62,555 bases of DNA, taken from assembly GCA_021202525.1 (NCBI GenBank), contig JAJQCV010000133.1, positions 1-62,555 of the forward strand, given 5' to 3'. The position numbers and the translations under genes were made by a program. Below are positions 8,814 through 16,837 of the stretch, one piece after another. The notes beneath the pieces were generated by a model. That model searched no databases and was not told the origin of the DNA. It saw only the letters and a program-made list of their open reading frames with translations. How positions within the stretch are numbered: position 1 is the first letter of the stretch; every line of letters begins with the position of its first letter. This stretch comes from Akkermansiaceae bacterium (GTDB lineage: Bacteria; Verrucomicrobiota; Verrucomicrobiia; Verrucomicrobiales; Akkermansiaceae).

Positions 8814-9647
8814 TTAAGTAAAAATGCCCCGTATGACGCCTATGTTCATATGGGCGTCCCGCCAGCGGGGGTTGTTGACGGCATTTTCAAAATCCTGGGG
8901 AAGCTTGCCGATGTTTCCCTGGGCCTGGGCCAGCCCCGCCAGTATCTGCCTCATTCTGGAACGGCCGATGAGCGTGGGCTGGTTGGTCCATTCGAAAACC
9001 TCGCTGTCAATGATATACCCCCCTTCGATCTTCCTGATGTACTGGGGAAAACACAGATGGGGGTTCTGTTCCACATAAACGCAGCGGCCGATGGAACGCT
9101 TGGAACGGACGGGGTGGAAGAAACGGCGCATGCTCTTGATCCAGTCCGGCGCTTCGGACAGGCCTTCCGCATGCATCCACAGGGTAGCCAGTTGTTCCAC
9201 AGGATAAAAATAGGAGTACGTATAGGCCGCCTTGTAGCGGGTGCTTCCGCGCCAGGCATGGCGCAGCCTCACCATGTCCGCCTGGCCGGAGACCAGCAGG
9301 TCCAGCGCCTGTTTCAGTTGCTTTTCCAGCGTTTCCCCGCGCAAATGTTCCCATACCATGCAGTCGTCCTCCGCCAGCAGCACGTAATCCGTGTCCAGCG
9401 TAGTGGCAGCCGTAGCCAGTGCGCCGATGAATCCGTCCTCCATGCTGGAGGGCACGGCGGGAATACCGCAGACGCGGGCCGTATGCTCCACTTTGTCAGC
9501 CCCTTCCGGATAAACGACGCAGGCGGCATCCAGATAGTCCAGCAATCCGGTCCGTTCATAAGACGCCAGTGTCATGGCAAGCGTATAGGGCGCATTGTCG
9601 CACAAAAGGGCAAGGCCTATTTTTTTATCTTGAAAGAGAATTCCCAT
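8814..9647 (-). CDS. GT-A-like glycosyltransferase family protein
   Basis: A 277-residue protein with a Rossmann-like start (KIGLALLCDN) and LLAEDDCMVW at 90-99, where EDD resembles the DxD metal/sugar-nucleotide site of GT-A glycosyltransferases. Tyr- and Trp-rich stretches and SKRSIGRCVYVEQNPHL follow. No signal peptide or membrane segment is visible, so it is cytoplasmic. The acceptor and donor are not identifiable. It is the first gene of a two-gene unit with the cysteine-cluster protein. A distant relation to glycosyltransferases is plausible but not proven. Confidence 0.5.
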   Translation of the reverse strand: MGILFQDKKIGLALLCDNAPYTLAMTLASYERTGLLDYLDAACVVYPEGADKVEHTARVCGIPAVPSSMEDGFIGALATAATTLDTDYVLLAEDDCMVWEHLRGETLEKQLKQALDLLVSGQADMVRLRHAWRGSTRYKAAYTYSYFYPVEQLATLWMHAEGLSEAPDWIKSMRRFFHPVRSKRSIGRCVYVEQNPHLCFPQYIRKIEGGYIIDSEVFEWTNQPTLIGRSRMRQILAGLAQAQGNIGKLPQDFENAVNNPRWRDAHMNIGVIRGIFT

Positions 9648-9776
9648 CGCGTAGAACGTTTTTGCAGTCTAAGACAAAAGGAAGCCGCGTTCCAAGCAAA
9701 AATATTTTAAACAAATGTGCATTTCTTTCAGCGCTTTTCATGTGAAGGGAGACAAACCCTGAAAGAATTTAACATC

Positions 9777-10685
9777 ATGAAAGCATACGACATTCTGAAA
9801 AACTCCATGCTGGCCGCGGCCATAGGCTGCGCCCTGTCCAGCTGCTATGATCCTTACTACGACAACTTTAGCGTAGCGGGTTCCTACAGCAGCGGCGGTT
9901 CCAGCCTTTCCTACATGTACGACAATTCCGGATATCCCATTTACGGCTATTACGGCGGCAGGCCCATCTATGCCTATGACACGTTCGGCAGCCCCATTTA
10001 TTCCATCAGCCTGATCCGGCCCAATTACTACATTCCCACGTGGGGACCGGCTCCCTATTACCGTGGCCATTACATCCGCCCCCATAACTGCCGCCCCATG
10101 GCAAGGCCGCCCATGAAGCCCCAGTACAGGCCCGACCATTTCCGCCCGAACCACCGCCCCGGCGACAACAGGCCGGGAGTTCAGCCCGGCAGGCCCAATC
10201 ATCGGCCGGAAATCAACAGGCCCGGCTCCCCTTCCCGGCCTCCGGTAGTAAATTCCGGCGGAAGCCATAACCGTCCGGGGGTCAATCGTCCCGGCGACAA
10301 CAGACCCGGAATTCAGCCCGGCAGGCCGAACAATCGGCCGGAATTCAACAAACCGGGCAATCCTTCCCGGCCTCCGCAGATCAACAGGCCCGGCGGCAGT
10401 TCCCACCGCCCCGGAGCTGTCAACCCGGGCAATAACCGTCCTGGAATAAGCAGACCGGAAGCCAGCCGGCCAAGCCGCCCGTCTGCCCCTCAGATCAGGC
10501 CCAGCGGCCCACGGCCCAGCAATTCCGGCATAAGCAGGCCCAGCAGTCCTCCCCCTTCCAGGCCGTCCTCTCCCCCACCTTCCGCCAGCGCACCTTCCAG
10601 GCCTTCTTCACCTCCGGCCGCGGCACCATCACGCCCTTCCCCATCCGGCGGCAGACCGTCACACGCCGCCCCATCCAGAAGATAA
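9777..10685 (+). CDS. Pro/Arg/Gly-rich repeat lipoprotein
   Basis: A 302-residue low-complexity lipoprotein. The start at 9777 (MKAYDILKN) gives a signal peptide ending LSSC, a lipobox. The first 110 residues are rich in Tyr, Gly and Ser; the rest is NRPG, GRPN and SRPP repeats. A 44-residue unit occurs at least twice (132 bp period, DNA 10161-10424). The tail is Ser-Pro-Arg repeats. The strong positive charge and lack of globular domain suggest an extended surface or matrix-binding region, but function is unknown. A bidirectional terminator follows at 10702-10746. Confidence 0.7.
   Translation: MKAYDILKNSMLAAAIGCALSSCYDPYYDNFSVAGSYSSGGSSLSYMYDNSGYPIYGYYGGRPIYAYDTFGSPIYSISLIRPNYYIPTWGPAPYYRGHYIRPHNCRPMARPPMKPQYRPDHFRPNHRPGDNRPGVQPGRPNHRPEINRPGSPSRPPVVNSGGSHNRPGVNRPGDNRPGIQPGRPNNRPEFNKPGNPSRPPQINRPGGSSHRPGAVNPGNNRPGISRPEASRPSRPSAPQIRPSGPRPSNSGISRPSSPPPSRPSSPPPSASAPSRPSSPPAAAPSRPSPSGGRPSHAAPSRR
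10161..10424 (+). repeat. tandem repeat, about 132-bp period, two copies
   Basis: Both copies start at GGCGACAACA (10161 and 10293). They encode GDNRPG-x-QPGRPN-x-RPE units and differ by scattered substitutions, as expected of an in-frame expansion in the lipoprotein gene. Confidence 0.7.
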
Positions 10686-10701
10686 CGGCGCCAGCTGAAT
10701 A

Positions 10702-10746
10702 AAAATGCCATCCCCGGTTCCGGCAATCAGGAACCGGGGATTTTTC
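10702..10746. terminator. bidirectional terminator
   Basis: A perfect 10-bp stem CCCCGGTTCC/GGAACCGGGG (10712-10721 and 10730-10739) is flanked by AAAAA on the left and T6 on the right. It serves the converging lipoprotein gene and the leftward secreted protein. Confidence 0.85.
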
Positions 10747-10763
10747 AATCGTCCCACGGATTG

Positions 10764-11297
10764 TTAATTGAGAATGTGATCAATCACAAGAAAATCTTTT
10801 TTCCCTATATATTCTCTTCGAGTATCTCTTTCTCCATACTCGTCCACGAACCGTACTTCCAGTTCATATACATTTCCGCTGGCAAGAGGCTGTAAATATC
10901 TCAATAACAGGTACGCATTCTTAATGGGCACTTCATGCTTTTCTCCGGGTTTCAGCGTTATATAGGTCATAAGATCTGTAACACGCTCAACTTGATAAGC
11001 CGGAAGATACGATGCTACGGGCCTGCCCTCCTTTTTCCTGTTTCTCGTATTCCATATTTTTATGGAGATATTCGGCCCTCTTCCTTTACTGTGATAGAAG
11101 TCGTCAAAAAGGCGCACGGGTTTTCGCCCTTGTTCGTGAATACCAGCTTGAAATCCGGAAAAGAGGCTCTTGGATCGAAGGAGTTTTTTTCCAATCACCA
11201 CGGAACATTCAACTCCGTTGTCCGCCTGATCACCCAAAGCAGCTCCGGCAAACAACAGGCCAACCAGCAAATTGACGAAGAGACAAACCTTGTTCAT
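10764..11297 (-). CDS. secreted hypothetical protein
   Basis: A 177-residue exported protein with a clear signal peptide (about 1-22, ending GAALGD). No family recognised. The mature part has beta-strand-like alternation (KIWNTRN, YITLKPGEKHEV, YELEVRFVDEY) resembling a single Ig-like fold. It is the downstream member of a pair with the gene ending at 11404; the intervening 106 bases are AT-rich. The style is similar to that upstream protein (PSQEYSVTIPV versus PGEKHEVPI), so they may be diverged paralogues. Confidence 0.55.
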   Translation of the reverse strand: MNKVCLFVNLLVGLLFAGAALGDQADNGVECSVVIGKKLLRSKSLFSGFQAGIHEQGRKPVRLFDDFYHSKGRGPNISIKIWNTRNRKKEGRPVASYLPAYQVERVTDLMTYITLKPGEKHEVPIKNAYLLLRYLQPLASGNVYELEVRFVDEYGERDTRREYIGKKDFLVIDHILN

Positions 11298-11403
11298 AAC
11301 TGTATGGAGAAATATTCCGCTTTCTTCTCCACTGACCGGAATAAAAACAAATGTTCTACCACCATTTACCGGGAGGGATATTGCCCTTCGCAGGGAGATT
11401 GAT

Positions 11404-11856
11404 CTACCATGCTAAAATCCTGTTTTCCAGCTTGACTTCATCCAGGCACACCGGAATCGTGACGCTGTATTCCTGGCTGGGGGCAAGCTCCCGGTAGTCC
11501 AAGGGCTGTCGGAAAGTCATTGTTCCCATTTCAGCGTTCAGAATGCGGACATCTCCACGTTCCGTTCTTAACTTTGTAATGAAGAAGAAATCCGCCGTTT
11601 TGTTGTTGATTTTATCCGGAATCCGGACAGGCTGGTTTCCTTCGTTGCGGAAGCGGACCGTAATCCAGCCTTCCCTGAACCGGGAAGTATCCGCAATGGA
11701 GAGGGCCAAGGATGCCGGTTCCTCCGCAACGGGCATGTTCCGGGCTTTCTCCTTGTTAACCGGAGGCAGGAAGCAAGGCGGTTCGATAGTGCCGGGTTCC
11801 TCATAAAACAATAAATGCTCCACTACATTCCGGAAAGGGAATTCCACCAAGATCAA
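11404..11856 (-). CDS. hypothetical protein, beta-rich
   Basis: About 150 residues; no family recognised. The segment WITVRFRNEGNQPVRIPD followed later by YRELAPSQEYSVTIPV resembles an immunoglobulin-like fold of the kind used in periplasmic or inhibitor proteins. No signal peptide is visible from the first ATG at 11856. The true start may lie elsewhere, or the gene may be 5'-truncated, since 11857-12006 is AT-rich and non-coding. It could be a secreted paralogue of the next gene that has lost its leader. Confidence 0.45.
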   Translation of the reverse strand: MILVEFPFRNVVEHLLFYEEPGTIEPPCFLPPVNKEKARNMPVAEEPASLALSIADTSRFREGWITVRFRNEGNQPVRIPDKINNKTADFFFITKLRTERGDVRILNAEMGTMTFRQPLDYRELAPSQEYSVTIPVCLDEVKLENRILAW

Positions 11857-12006
11857 TTAACCGATAGGGTTCCCGTGGAGGATATTTTACAAGAATATAC
11901 CTCATTCAAACCCTTGGTTGAATGGCCCTGTTTGCACCAAAACCGCCTTCCGGATCATCAATGAAGCGTTGCCCCACCGGTTTTCCATCTCTGAATGGAG
12001 ATGACA

Positions 12007-14115
12007 TTATTCCATGACAAGCGGCAGCTTGAGGGCAAAGCGGCTTCCGTTTCCGGAACTTTCTTCCAGCCACAGTTCTCCTCCCATGCCTCTGGCCAGT
12101 TCACGGGACAGGGCCAGACCCAGCCCCACGCCCGGCTGTTTTCCGGCCGCTTCCTCCGCAGACCGGGAAAAGGGACGGAATAATTTCCTCCGCAGGGATT
12201 CGGAAATGCCTTTCCCCCTGTCCTCCACCCGGATCACCAGGAACCGTTTTTCCCGGGTCAGCTTCAGTTTCAGGACGCTTCCGTCAAACCGGGCGTATTT
12301 GGCGGCATTGTCCGCCAGATTGTACACAATTTGTTCCACGGCAGTCATGTCCGCCATGACGAATTCCGACTGAAGTTCCGGCGCTATGAAGAGCTGGGAA
12401 TCCATGCCGGAAGCCGCCAGGCGGGGGGAGATGCGGGCAATGACGGAAGAGGCCAGGGCCGGAACGGAGATTCTTTCCGGCCGGAGGGTTACGGAGTTTT
12501 TTTCCACGCGCGCATAACTCAGCACATTATCCACCAGATGCGTCAGCCTGGATGCCTCTTCCTTCAGAATGTCCACGTACGCCATTTCCCTGCCCTTGGG
12601 GACCAGGCCGGAGGAAAGCATTTCCGTGTACATGTTGAAGGTGGTCAGGGGGGTCCTAAGTTCATGCGTCACGGCGGAGACGAATACGGCCCTCCGTTCG
12701 CTCAAGCGGATGATGCCGACCATGAAGCCGATGACACCGCACAGCGCCAGAATGCCGCAGAACCACGCCATGGCAATGGATTTCCAGACCGTGCGCAGGG
12801 AATTCCCCGCCATGTCGGGCAGGCCTCCAGGATTCAGCATGGCCGGAATGCCCGCGAGCGTCAAATAACTTTCCTCCCCCTCTCCGGCAGGCTCCAGAGT
12901 GGCTTCCGGCAGAATGTCCGCTACGGATTTCAAAAGATAGCCGGACAGTTTGTCCCAATCCAGCCAGATACCCTGCACCCATACCTGTCCGTGGTCGGAG
13001 ACGCGGCGCGTCAGGAAACATTCCACACCCTGCCTCCACTGGGGCTGAAGAGAGGAAATGGAAAGTTCCTTGTAACTCCCCGGAGCCTTGGAGAGCTCCA
13101 CGTATATCTCTTCCTTTCCCTTCTCCTTCAGGGTTTCCGGAAAAATTTTCCCCGCATCATCCTGTACTACTGAAAATGATCCCATGTTGTTTTTACCCTC
13201 TTCCCCGAATTCATCCTGCATGCCTGCCACTCTGCCGAAATACAACAACCCGTTCTCCGGAGAAAAGCTGCCCCCGATGGCGGAACCTTTAACTTCCAGG
13301 CTTTTTTTTGAAGCAGAAGGCAATGCTTCCGGCGTGGCCTTGTCCTGTGCCGGATCCTTACCTCCCCTGAATTTGGATTTTCCCTTTTCCCTGGCCAGTT
13401 CCCCTACTTTTTTTTCCACCGTGATGTTGTATTCCACCGCCTGGCTGTTGGAGAGGTTTTTGCGCATGTTGTAGTCCTCAATGCCCTGCTGGAATGCCTT
13501 CTGGCTGTCTGCGGCAAGTTCCTGCTGCCCGGTTTCCTGCTGAACGGGGGAAAAGGCCACCTGCTTCTGGCTCTTTTCCCCGGACGCTTTCTGTTCCGCC
13601 TGCATTCTGTCGGGATGGACTGATCTGGAAACGACCACATGCTCTGTTTTTTCCTCTTTTTCCCGTGAAACGGGCGCCGGAACAGGCTGGTTTTTCACGG
13701 CCCCCAGCAACAGGCGCACCATGCCGGAACGGTTTAACTGATTTACATGGGCCACGCTTCCCGGCCCCGTCTGGGGAGAGGAGACATTCCCCGACGGGTC
13801 TATTTGAAAGTACAGCTTGGCAAATTCCGACAAATCCGGCACGGAAGCATCCTTCCTGCCGGAGTCTCTCGTTCCGCCGCTTTGAAGAAAATATTCTCCG
13901 GGAGACCTGTTGTTTTCCGCGGCGATCATGGCGGCCAGCAGGGAATCCATGCGCCAAAGGGCCAGGCGGCTCTGCTCCACCAGGCGTATCTGGTGCGTCT
14001 CCGCCAGCCTCCTCTTTTCCGCATTCAACATGGAATGGCTTAGCCACCCCATGACCCCCACCAGAATCAGCAGGCAGGACCAAAGCAGGAAATGAAAGGA
14101 AAAACGGCTGATCAT
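12007..14115 (-). CDS. sensor histidine kinase with large periplasmic domain
   Basis: A 702-residue sensor kinase. Transmembrane helices at about 9-25 and 447-469 bracket a periplasmic region of about 420 residues that is charged, Gln/Lys-rich and partly low-complexity, with no recognised ligand fold. The cytoplasmic part has the H-box VTHELRTPLT with phospho-accepting His484, then N, G1 (VEDRGKGIS), F and G2 (GVGLGLALS) boxes. The start at 14115 gives an ATGA overlap with the response regulator stop, indicating coupled translation. A longer start at 14130 is disfavoured. The stimulus is unknown; a VWA-protein gene pair lies upstream on the same strand. Confidence 0.88.
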   Translation of the reverse strand: MISRFSFHFLLWSCLLILVGVMGWLSHSMLNAEKRRLAETHQIRLVEQSRLALWRMDSLLAAMIAAENNRSPGEYFLQSGGTRDSGRKDASVPDLSEFAKLYFQIDPSGNVSSPQTGPGSVAHVNQLNRSGMVRLLLGAVKNQPVPAPVSREKEEKTEHVVVSRSVHPDRMQAEQKASGEKSQKQVAFSPVQQETGQQELAADSQKAFQQGIEDYNMRKNLSNSQAVEYNITVEKKVGELAREKGKSKFRGGKDPAQDKATPEALPSASKKSLEVKGSAIGGSFSPENGLLYFGRVAGMQDEFGEEGKNNMGSFSVVQDDAGKIFPETLKEKGKEEIYVELSKAPGSYKELSISSLQPQWRQGVECFLTRRVSDHGQVWVQGIWLDWDKLSGYLLKSVADILPEATLEPAGEGEESYLTLAGIPAMLNPGGLPDMAGNSLRTVWKSIAMAWFCGILALCGVIGFMVGIIRLSERRAVFVSAVTHELRTPLTTFNMYTEMLSSGLVPKGREMAYVDILKEEASRLTHLVDNVLSYARVEKNSVTLRPERISVPALASSVIARISPRLAASGMDSQLFIAPELQSEFVMADMTAVEQIVYNLADNAAKYARFDGSVLKLKLTREKRFLVIRVEDRGKGISESLRRKLFRPFSRSAEEAAGKQPGVGLGLALSRELARGMGGELWLEESSGNGSRFALKLPLVME

Positions 14116-14801
14116 GCGGTTTCCTCCCAAACGTATCCCTGCCCCCGCAAGGTGCGGATGACGGCGGCATTCCTTTTCCCCATTTTTTCCCGGAGCCGGG
14201 CGATGGTGGTGTCAATGCTGCGCGTTTCCACCAGGCGGGGGTCCATTTTCCATACCCTGGTCAGGATTTCCTCCCGCGTGATGATTCTGCCGGCATTGGC
14301 GGCCAGATGGCGGGCCAGGTCGAATTCCTTGGTCGTCAGCACGATCCGCTCCTCTCCCAGCACCAGGGAGCGGGTGGGAAAATCCAGGTATCCCTCCGGC
14401 AGCCCCACCCTGTCCAGCGTCCGGGGCCTTTCCGGGGACCGTCTCAGCACCGCCTCTATCCGGGCGAGCACTTCCAGCAGGCTGAACGGCTTGACCACAT
14501 AATCGTCCGCTCCCAGCTTCAGCCCGCGCACCTTGTCCGCTTCCGCCCCCTTGGCGGTCAGCATCAGGATGGGAACGGTCGCCCGGTCTTCCCGGATGAG
14601 CCTGAGCAGGTCAAAACCGCTTGCCCCGGGCAGAACCACATCCAGCAGCGCCAGGTCGTAATCCTCCGCATGGATCACGTTCAGGGCATCATAGCCGTCC
14701 TTGACGGGCAGCACGTCATAGCCGGACACCGTCAGAGCGTCCGCAAGTCCGTTCCTGATGGCGTGATCGTCTTCTATGACCAGAATGCGGTAGCGGTGCA
14801 T
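14112..14801 (-). CDS. OmpR/PhoB-family response regulator
   Basis: A 229-residue response regulator. The receiver domain (1-120) has the acidic pair Asp11-Asp12, phospho-acceptor Asp54, Thr82 and Lys104. The winged-helix DNA-binding domain (about 130-225) ends RTLRGQGYVWE, typical of the OmpR class. The start MHRYRILVIEDD is preferred over an upstream in-frame ATG that would add an atypical basic leader. Its stop overlaps the kinase start as ATGA, so the partner kinase is certain. It follows two VWA-domain genes, which may be co-transcribed or targets. Confidence 0.92.
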   Translation of the reverse strand: MHRYRILVIEDDHAIRNGLADALTVSGYDVLPVKDGYDALNVIHAEDYDLALLDVVLPGASGFDLLRLIREDRATVPILMLTAKGAEADKVRGLKLGADDYVVKPFSLLEVLARIEAVLRRSPERPRTLDRVGLPEGYLDFPTRSLVLGEERIVLTTKEFDLARHLAANAGRIITREEILTRVWKMDPRLVETRSIDTTIARLREKMGKRNAAVIRTLRGQGYVWEETA

Positions 14802-14902
14802 GGGAAAACAAGTATAGGAAATGAAGTACGGAATAAAAGTTTTTTCAGCCGAAGCATTCCTGCGGGGCCGCCGGAAGACCGGAGACCCCGCAGGCGCACT
14901 CA

Positions 14903-16795
14903 TTACTGCTCTTTATTCATAGGGGAATTTTCGTGTGGCACGTTCTCCTCCACAAAGGAGAACTTCTTCTTGCCGGCCTGCCGGCGCACGGCCTGGATGA
15001 TGGCGTCGTCCAGCGTATTCGCCTTGCCTCCGCTCGAAGCGCTCTGCTCCGCTTTCCATTTGTTCAGCCACGTATCACGCAGTCTGCCCACATCGGCAAT
15101 TTTCTTCTGCAGCCGGGCCCGTTCCTCCGCCTTCTCCTTCACGACCGCTTCAACCTCCTTCGCACTCTTTCCTTTCAATTCTTCCGGGAGAATTCCGGTG
15201 CTGCCCAACTCTTCCACAGCCTGGGAGCCCTTTTCTTCATAAAGGTCCACCAGGTCCCAGGAAGTGTTGCGGTAAGCCGCCTTGTTGGCTTTTGCCGCGA
15301 TCCGTCCGGCGGCAGCGGCGGGGGAAGCAGCCTCCGTCAATTTGTCCTGCCGGGCCTGCCTTTCCAGTTTTTCCGCCCGTACCTCCTGCGATCCGTACGC
15401 CAGATAAGTCCCGTTCAGGGAAACGTTTAATGTGGCAAGTTCCGCGTCATAGGGAGTTTCCGGTTCGGGTGGAGCGGCGTTGTGGTCAATATTGAGGAAA
15501 CTGCCGTCCCCCTTTCTGGCCCCGTCCTTCCAAAGCACGGAATCGCCGTCTCCCGCGCTTCCGCAGTAAATGGTGTTCACGGTAATGCCGCTTTCCAGTC
15601 CGCGGGCAATCACGGGGGCATAGGGCACATTGCCCTGGTTGAAGGGTTCGTTGCCCGCAATGAAGATCAGCTTCAGGGCGTCAGGATTCTCTGTATTCCA
15701 CTTCAATTCCTTCAGGGCCCGGTCCATCACGACGCCGCAGTATTCTTCACTGCCGCCGGTTTTCAACTTGAACAGTTCATCGGACACCTTGTCCAGATCG
15801 TCCGTAAAAGGGAGCACCTGGCGGACCCACGCATCTTTGGAGGACAGCCTGCCGCTCCCGTATTCGTACAGGGCTATCTGGATGGCGGGCAGTTTTCCGT
15901 TCTGGCGCGCCAGCGTCATGTCGTTGACAACCTTCCACAGATAGGTGCGGGCCTGGTTGATCAGCCCTCCCATGCTGCCGGAAGTGTCCAGGAGAAGGGC
16001 TATCTGAATCACGGCGCGGTCGTCCTTTTCCGCGGCGGCCTGGCCAGGGGCTTTCCCATCGTCTTTTGGCTGCGGGGCTGTCCCGACTTCTTTTTCCGGG
16101 TCCGCAATGGCGGGGTGGGATTCCCTGCCAGTCGTTTCTTCATCTCCGTTTTTTTGAGAAATGGTTACCGTAATTTCTCCCGCCTTTTCAGGGACTGCCG
16201 CCGTGGTGATGGAATAAGACGCCTTCTCCGCTCCATCATGGCCGGGAGCATCTTCGGAAGCAACCACGGCACTGGTTTCCTTGTTGTGAGCTTCTCCATC
16301 ATCCGTTTTTGAGGAGATGGTTACCGTGAATTCTCCCCTTTTTTCGGGTTTTGCGGCCGTGGCGATGGAATAGGACGCTTCCGCCGCTCCATCATCCCCG
16401 GAAACCTTGCTGGTGACAAGTAGAGCCGGAGGAATTGCTTGCCGGGACGGTTTGGCGGGAGCCTGGCTTATGGTGAGAACAATGTTTCCCGCTTCCGGGC
16501 TGTCCGGACTGGACTTTGAAATGGCAATGCCCGGGATTTCCCGAGGTCCACGGCGGAGTTTCCGATCTTCCGTACGTACCATTGCGGCATATATTTTCCG
16601 TTTTTCGGCGTCACTCATCTCTGTTCCCGCTCCGATGAAGGAAATCGACCTGAGGGCAGGAGCAGGAGGTGCCCCGGTTCCGGCCTCCTGTTCCGGAGGA
16701 GGAACGTTTTCCGGCTGTTCAGTCTTTGATTCAGCAGAGGCGCAAAGCGCTCCGGAGCCCAGCAAAGCCAGCGAGTATTTGATAGCATGGTTCAT
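14903..16795 (-). CDS. secreted VWA-domain protein
   Basis: A 630-residue secreted protein. A signal peptide (about 1-21) is followed by a Pro/Glu-rich region and two copies of a 52-residue repeat (ASYSI-x-TAA-x-PEK then EFTVTIS/EITVTIS, about 140-215). The von Willebrand A domain starts near 260; its MIDAS motif DTSGSMGG is at 270-277 and is intact. The C-terminus is coiled-coil-like and rich in Lys and Glu. MIDAS domains bind divalent metal and mediate protein contact, but the ligand is unknown. It lies 101 bases before the response regulator start and downstream of a second VWA gene. Confidence 0.78.
   Translation of the reverse strand: MNHAIKYSLALLGSGALCASAESKTEQPENVPPPEQEAGTGAPPAPALRSISFIGAGTEMSDAEKRKIYAAMVRTEDRKLRRGPREIPGIAISKSSPDSPEAGNIVLTISQAPAKPSRQAIPPALLVTSKVSGDDGAAEASYSIATAAKPEKRGEFTVTISSKTDDGEAHNKETSAVVASEDAPGHDGAEKASYSITTAAVPEKAGEITVTISQKNGDEETTGRESHPAIADPEKEVGTAPQPKDDGKAPGQAAAEKDDRAVIQIALLLDTSGSMGGLINQARTYLWKVVNDMTLARQNGKLPAIQIALYEYGSGRLSSKDAWVRQVLPFTDDLDKVSDELFKLKTGGSEEYCGVVMDRALKELKWNTENPDALKLIFIAGNEPFNQGNVPYAPVIARGLESGITVNTIYCGSAGDGDSVLWKDGARKGDGSFLNIDHNAAPPEPETPYDAELATLNVSLNGTYLAYGSQEVRAEKLERQARQDKLTEAASPAAAAGRIAAKANKAAYRNTSWDLVDLYEEKGSQAVEELGSTGILPEELKGKSAKEVEAVVKEKAEERARLQKKIADVGRLRDTWLNKWKAEQSASSGGKANTLDDAIIQAVRRQAGKKKFSFVEENVPHENSPMNKEQ
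16160..16400 (-). repeat. 52-residue internal duplication
   Basis: Two copies of an ASYSI...PEK...TVTIS unit, about 156 bp apart, encoded within the VWA gene. An earlier, weaker copy (NIVLTISQAPAKP) may be a third. Confidence 0.5.
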
Positions 16796-16837
16796 GATGA
16801 TTGGTGATGTTTGTTGTTAGATTTATAGTTGAAAGGA

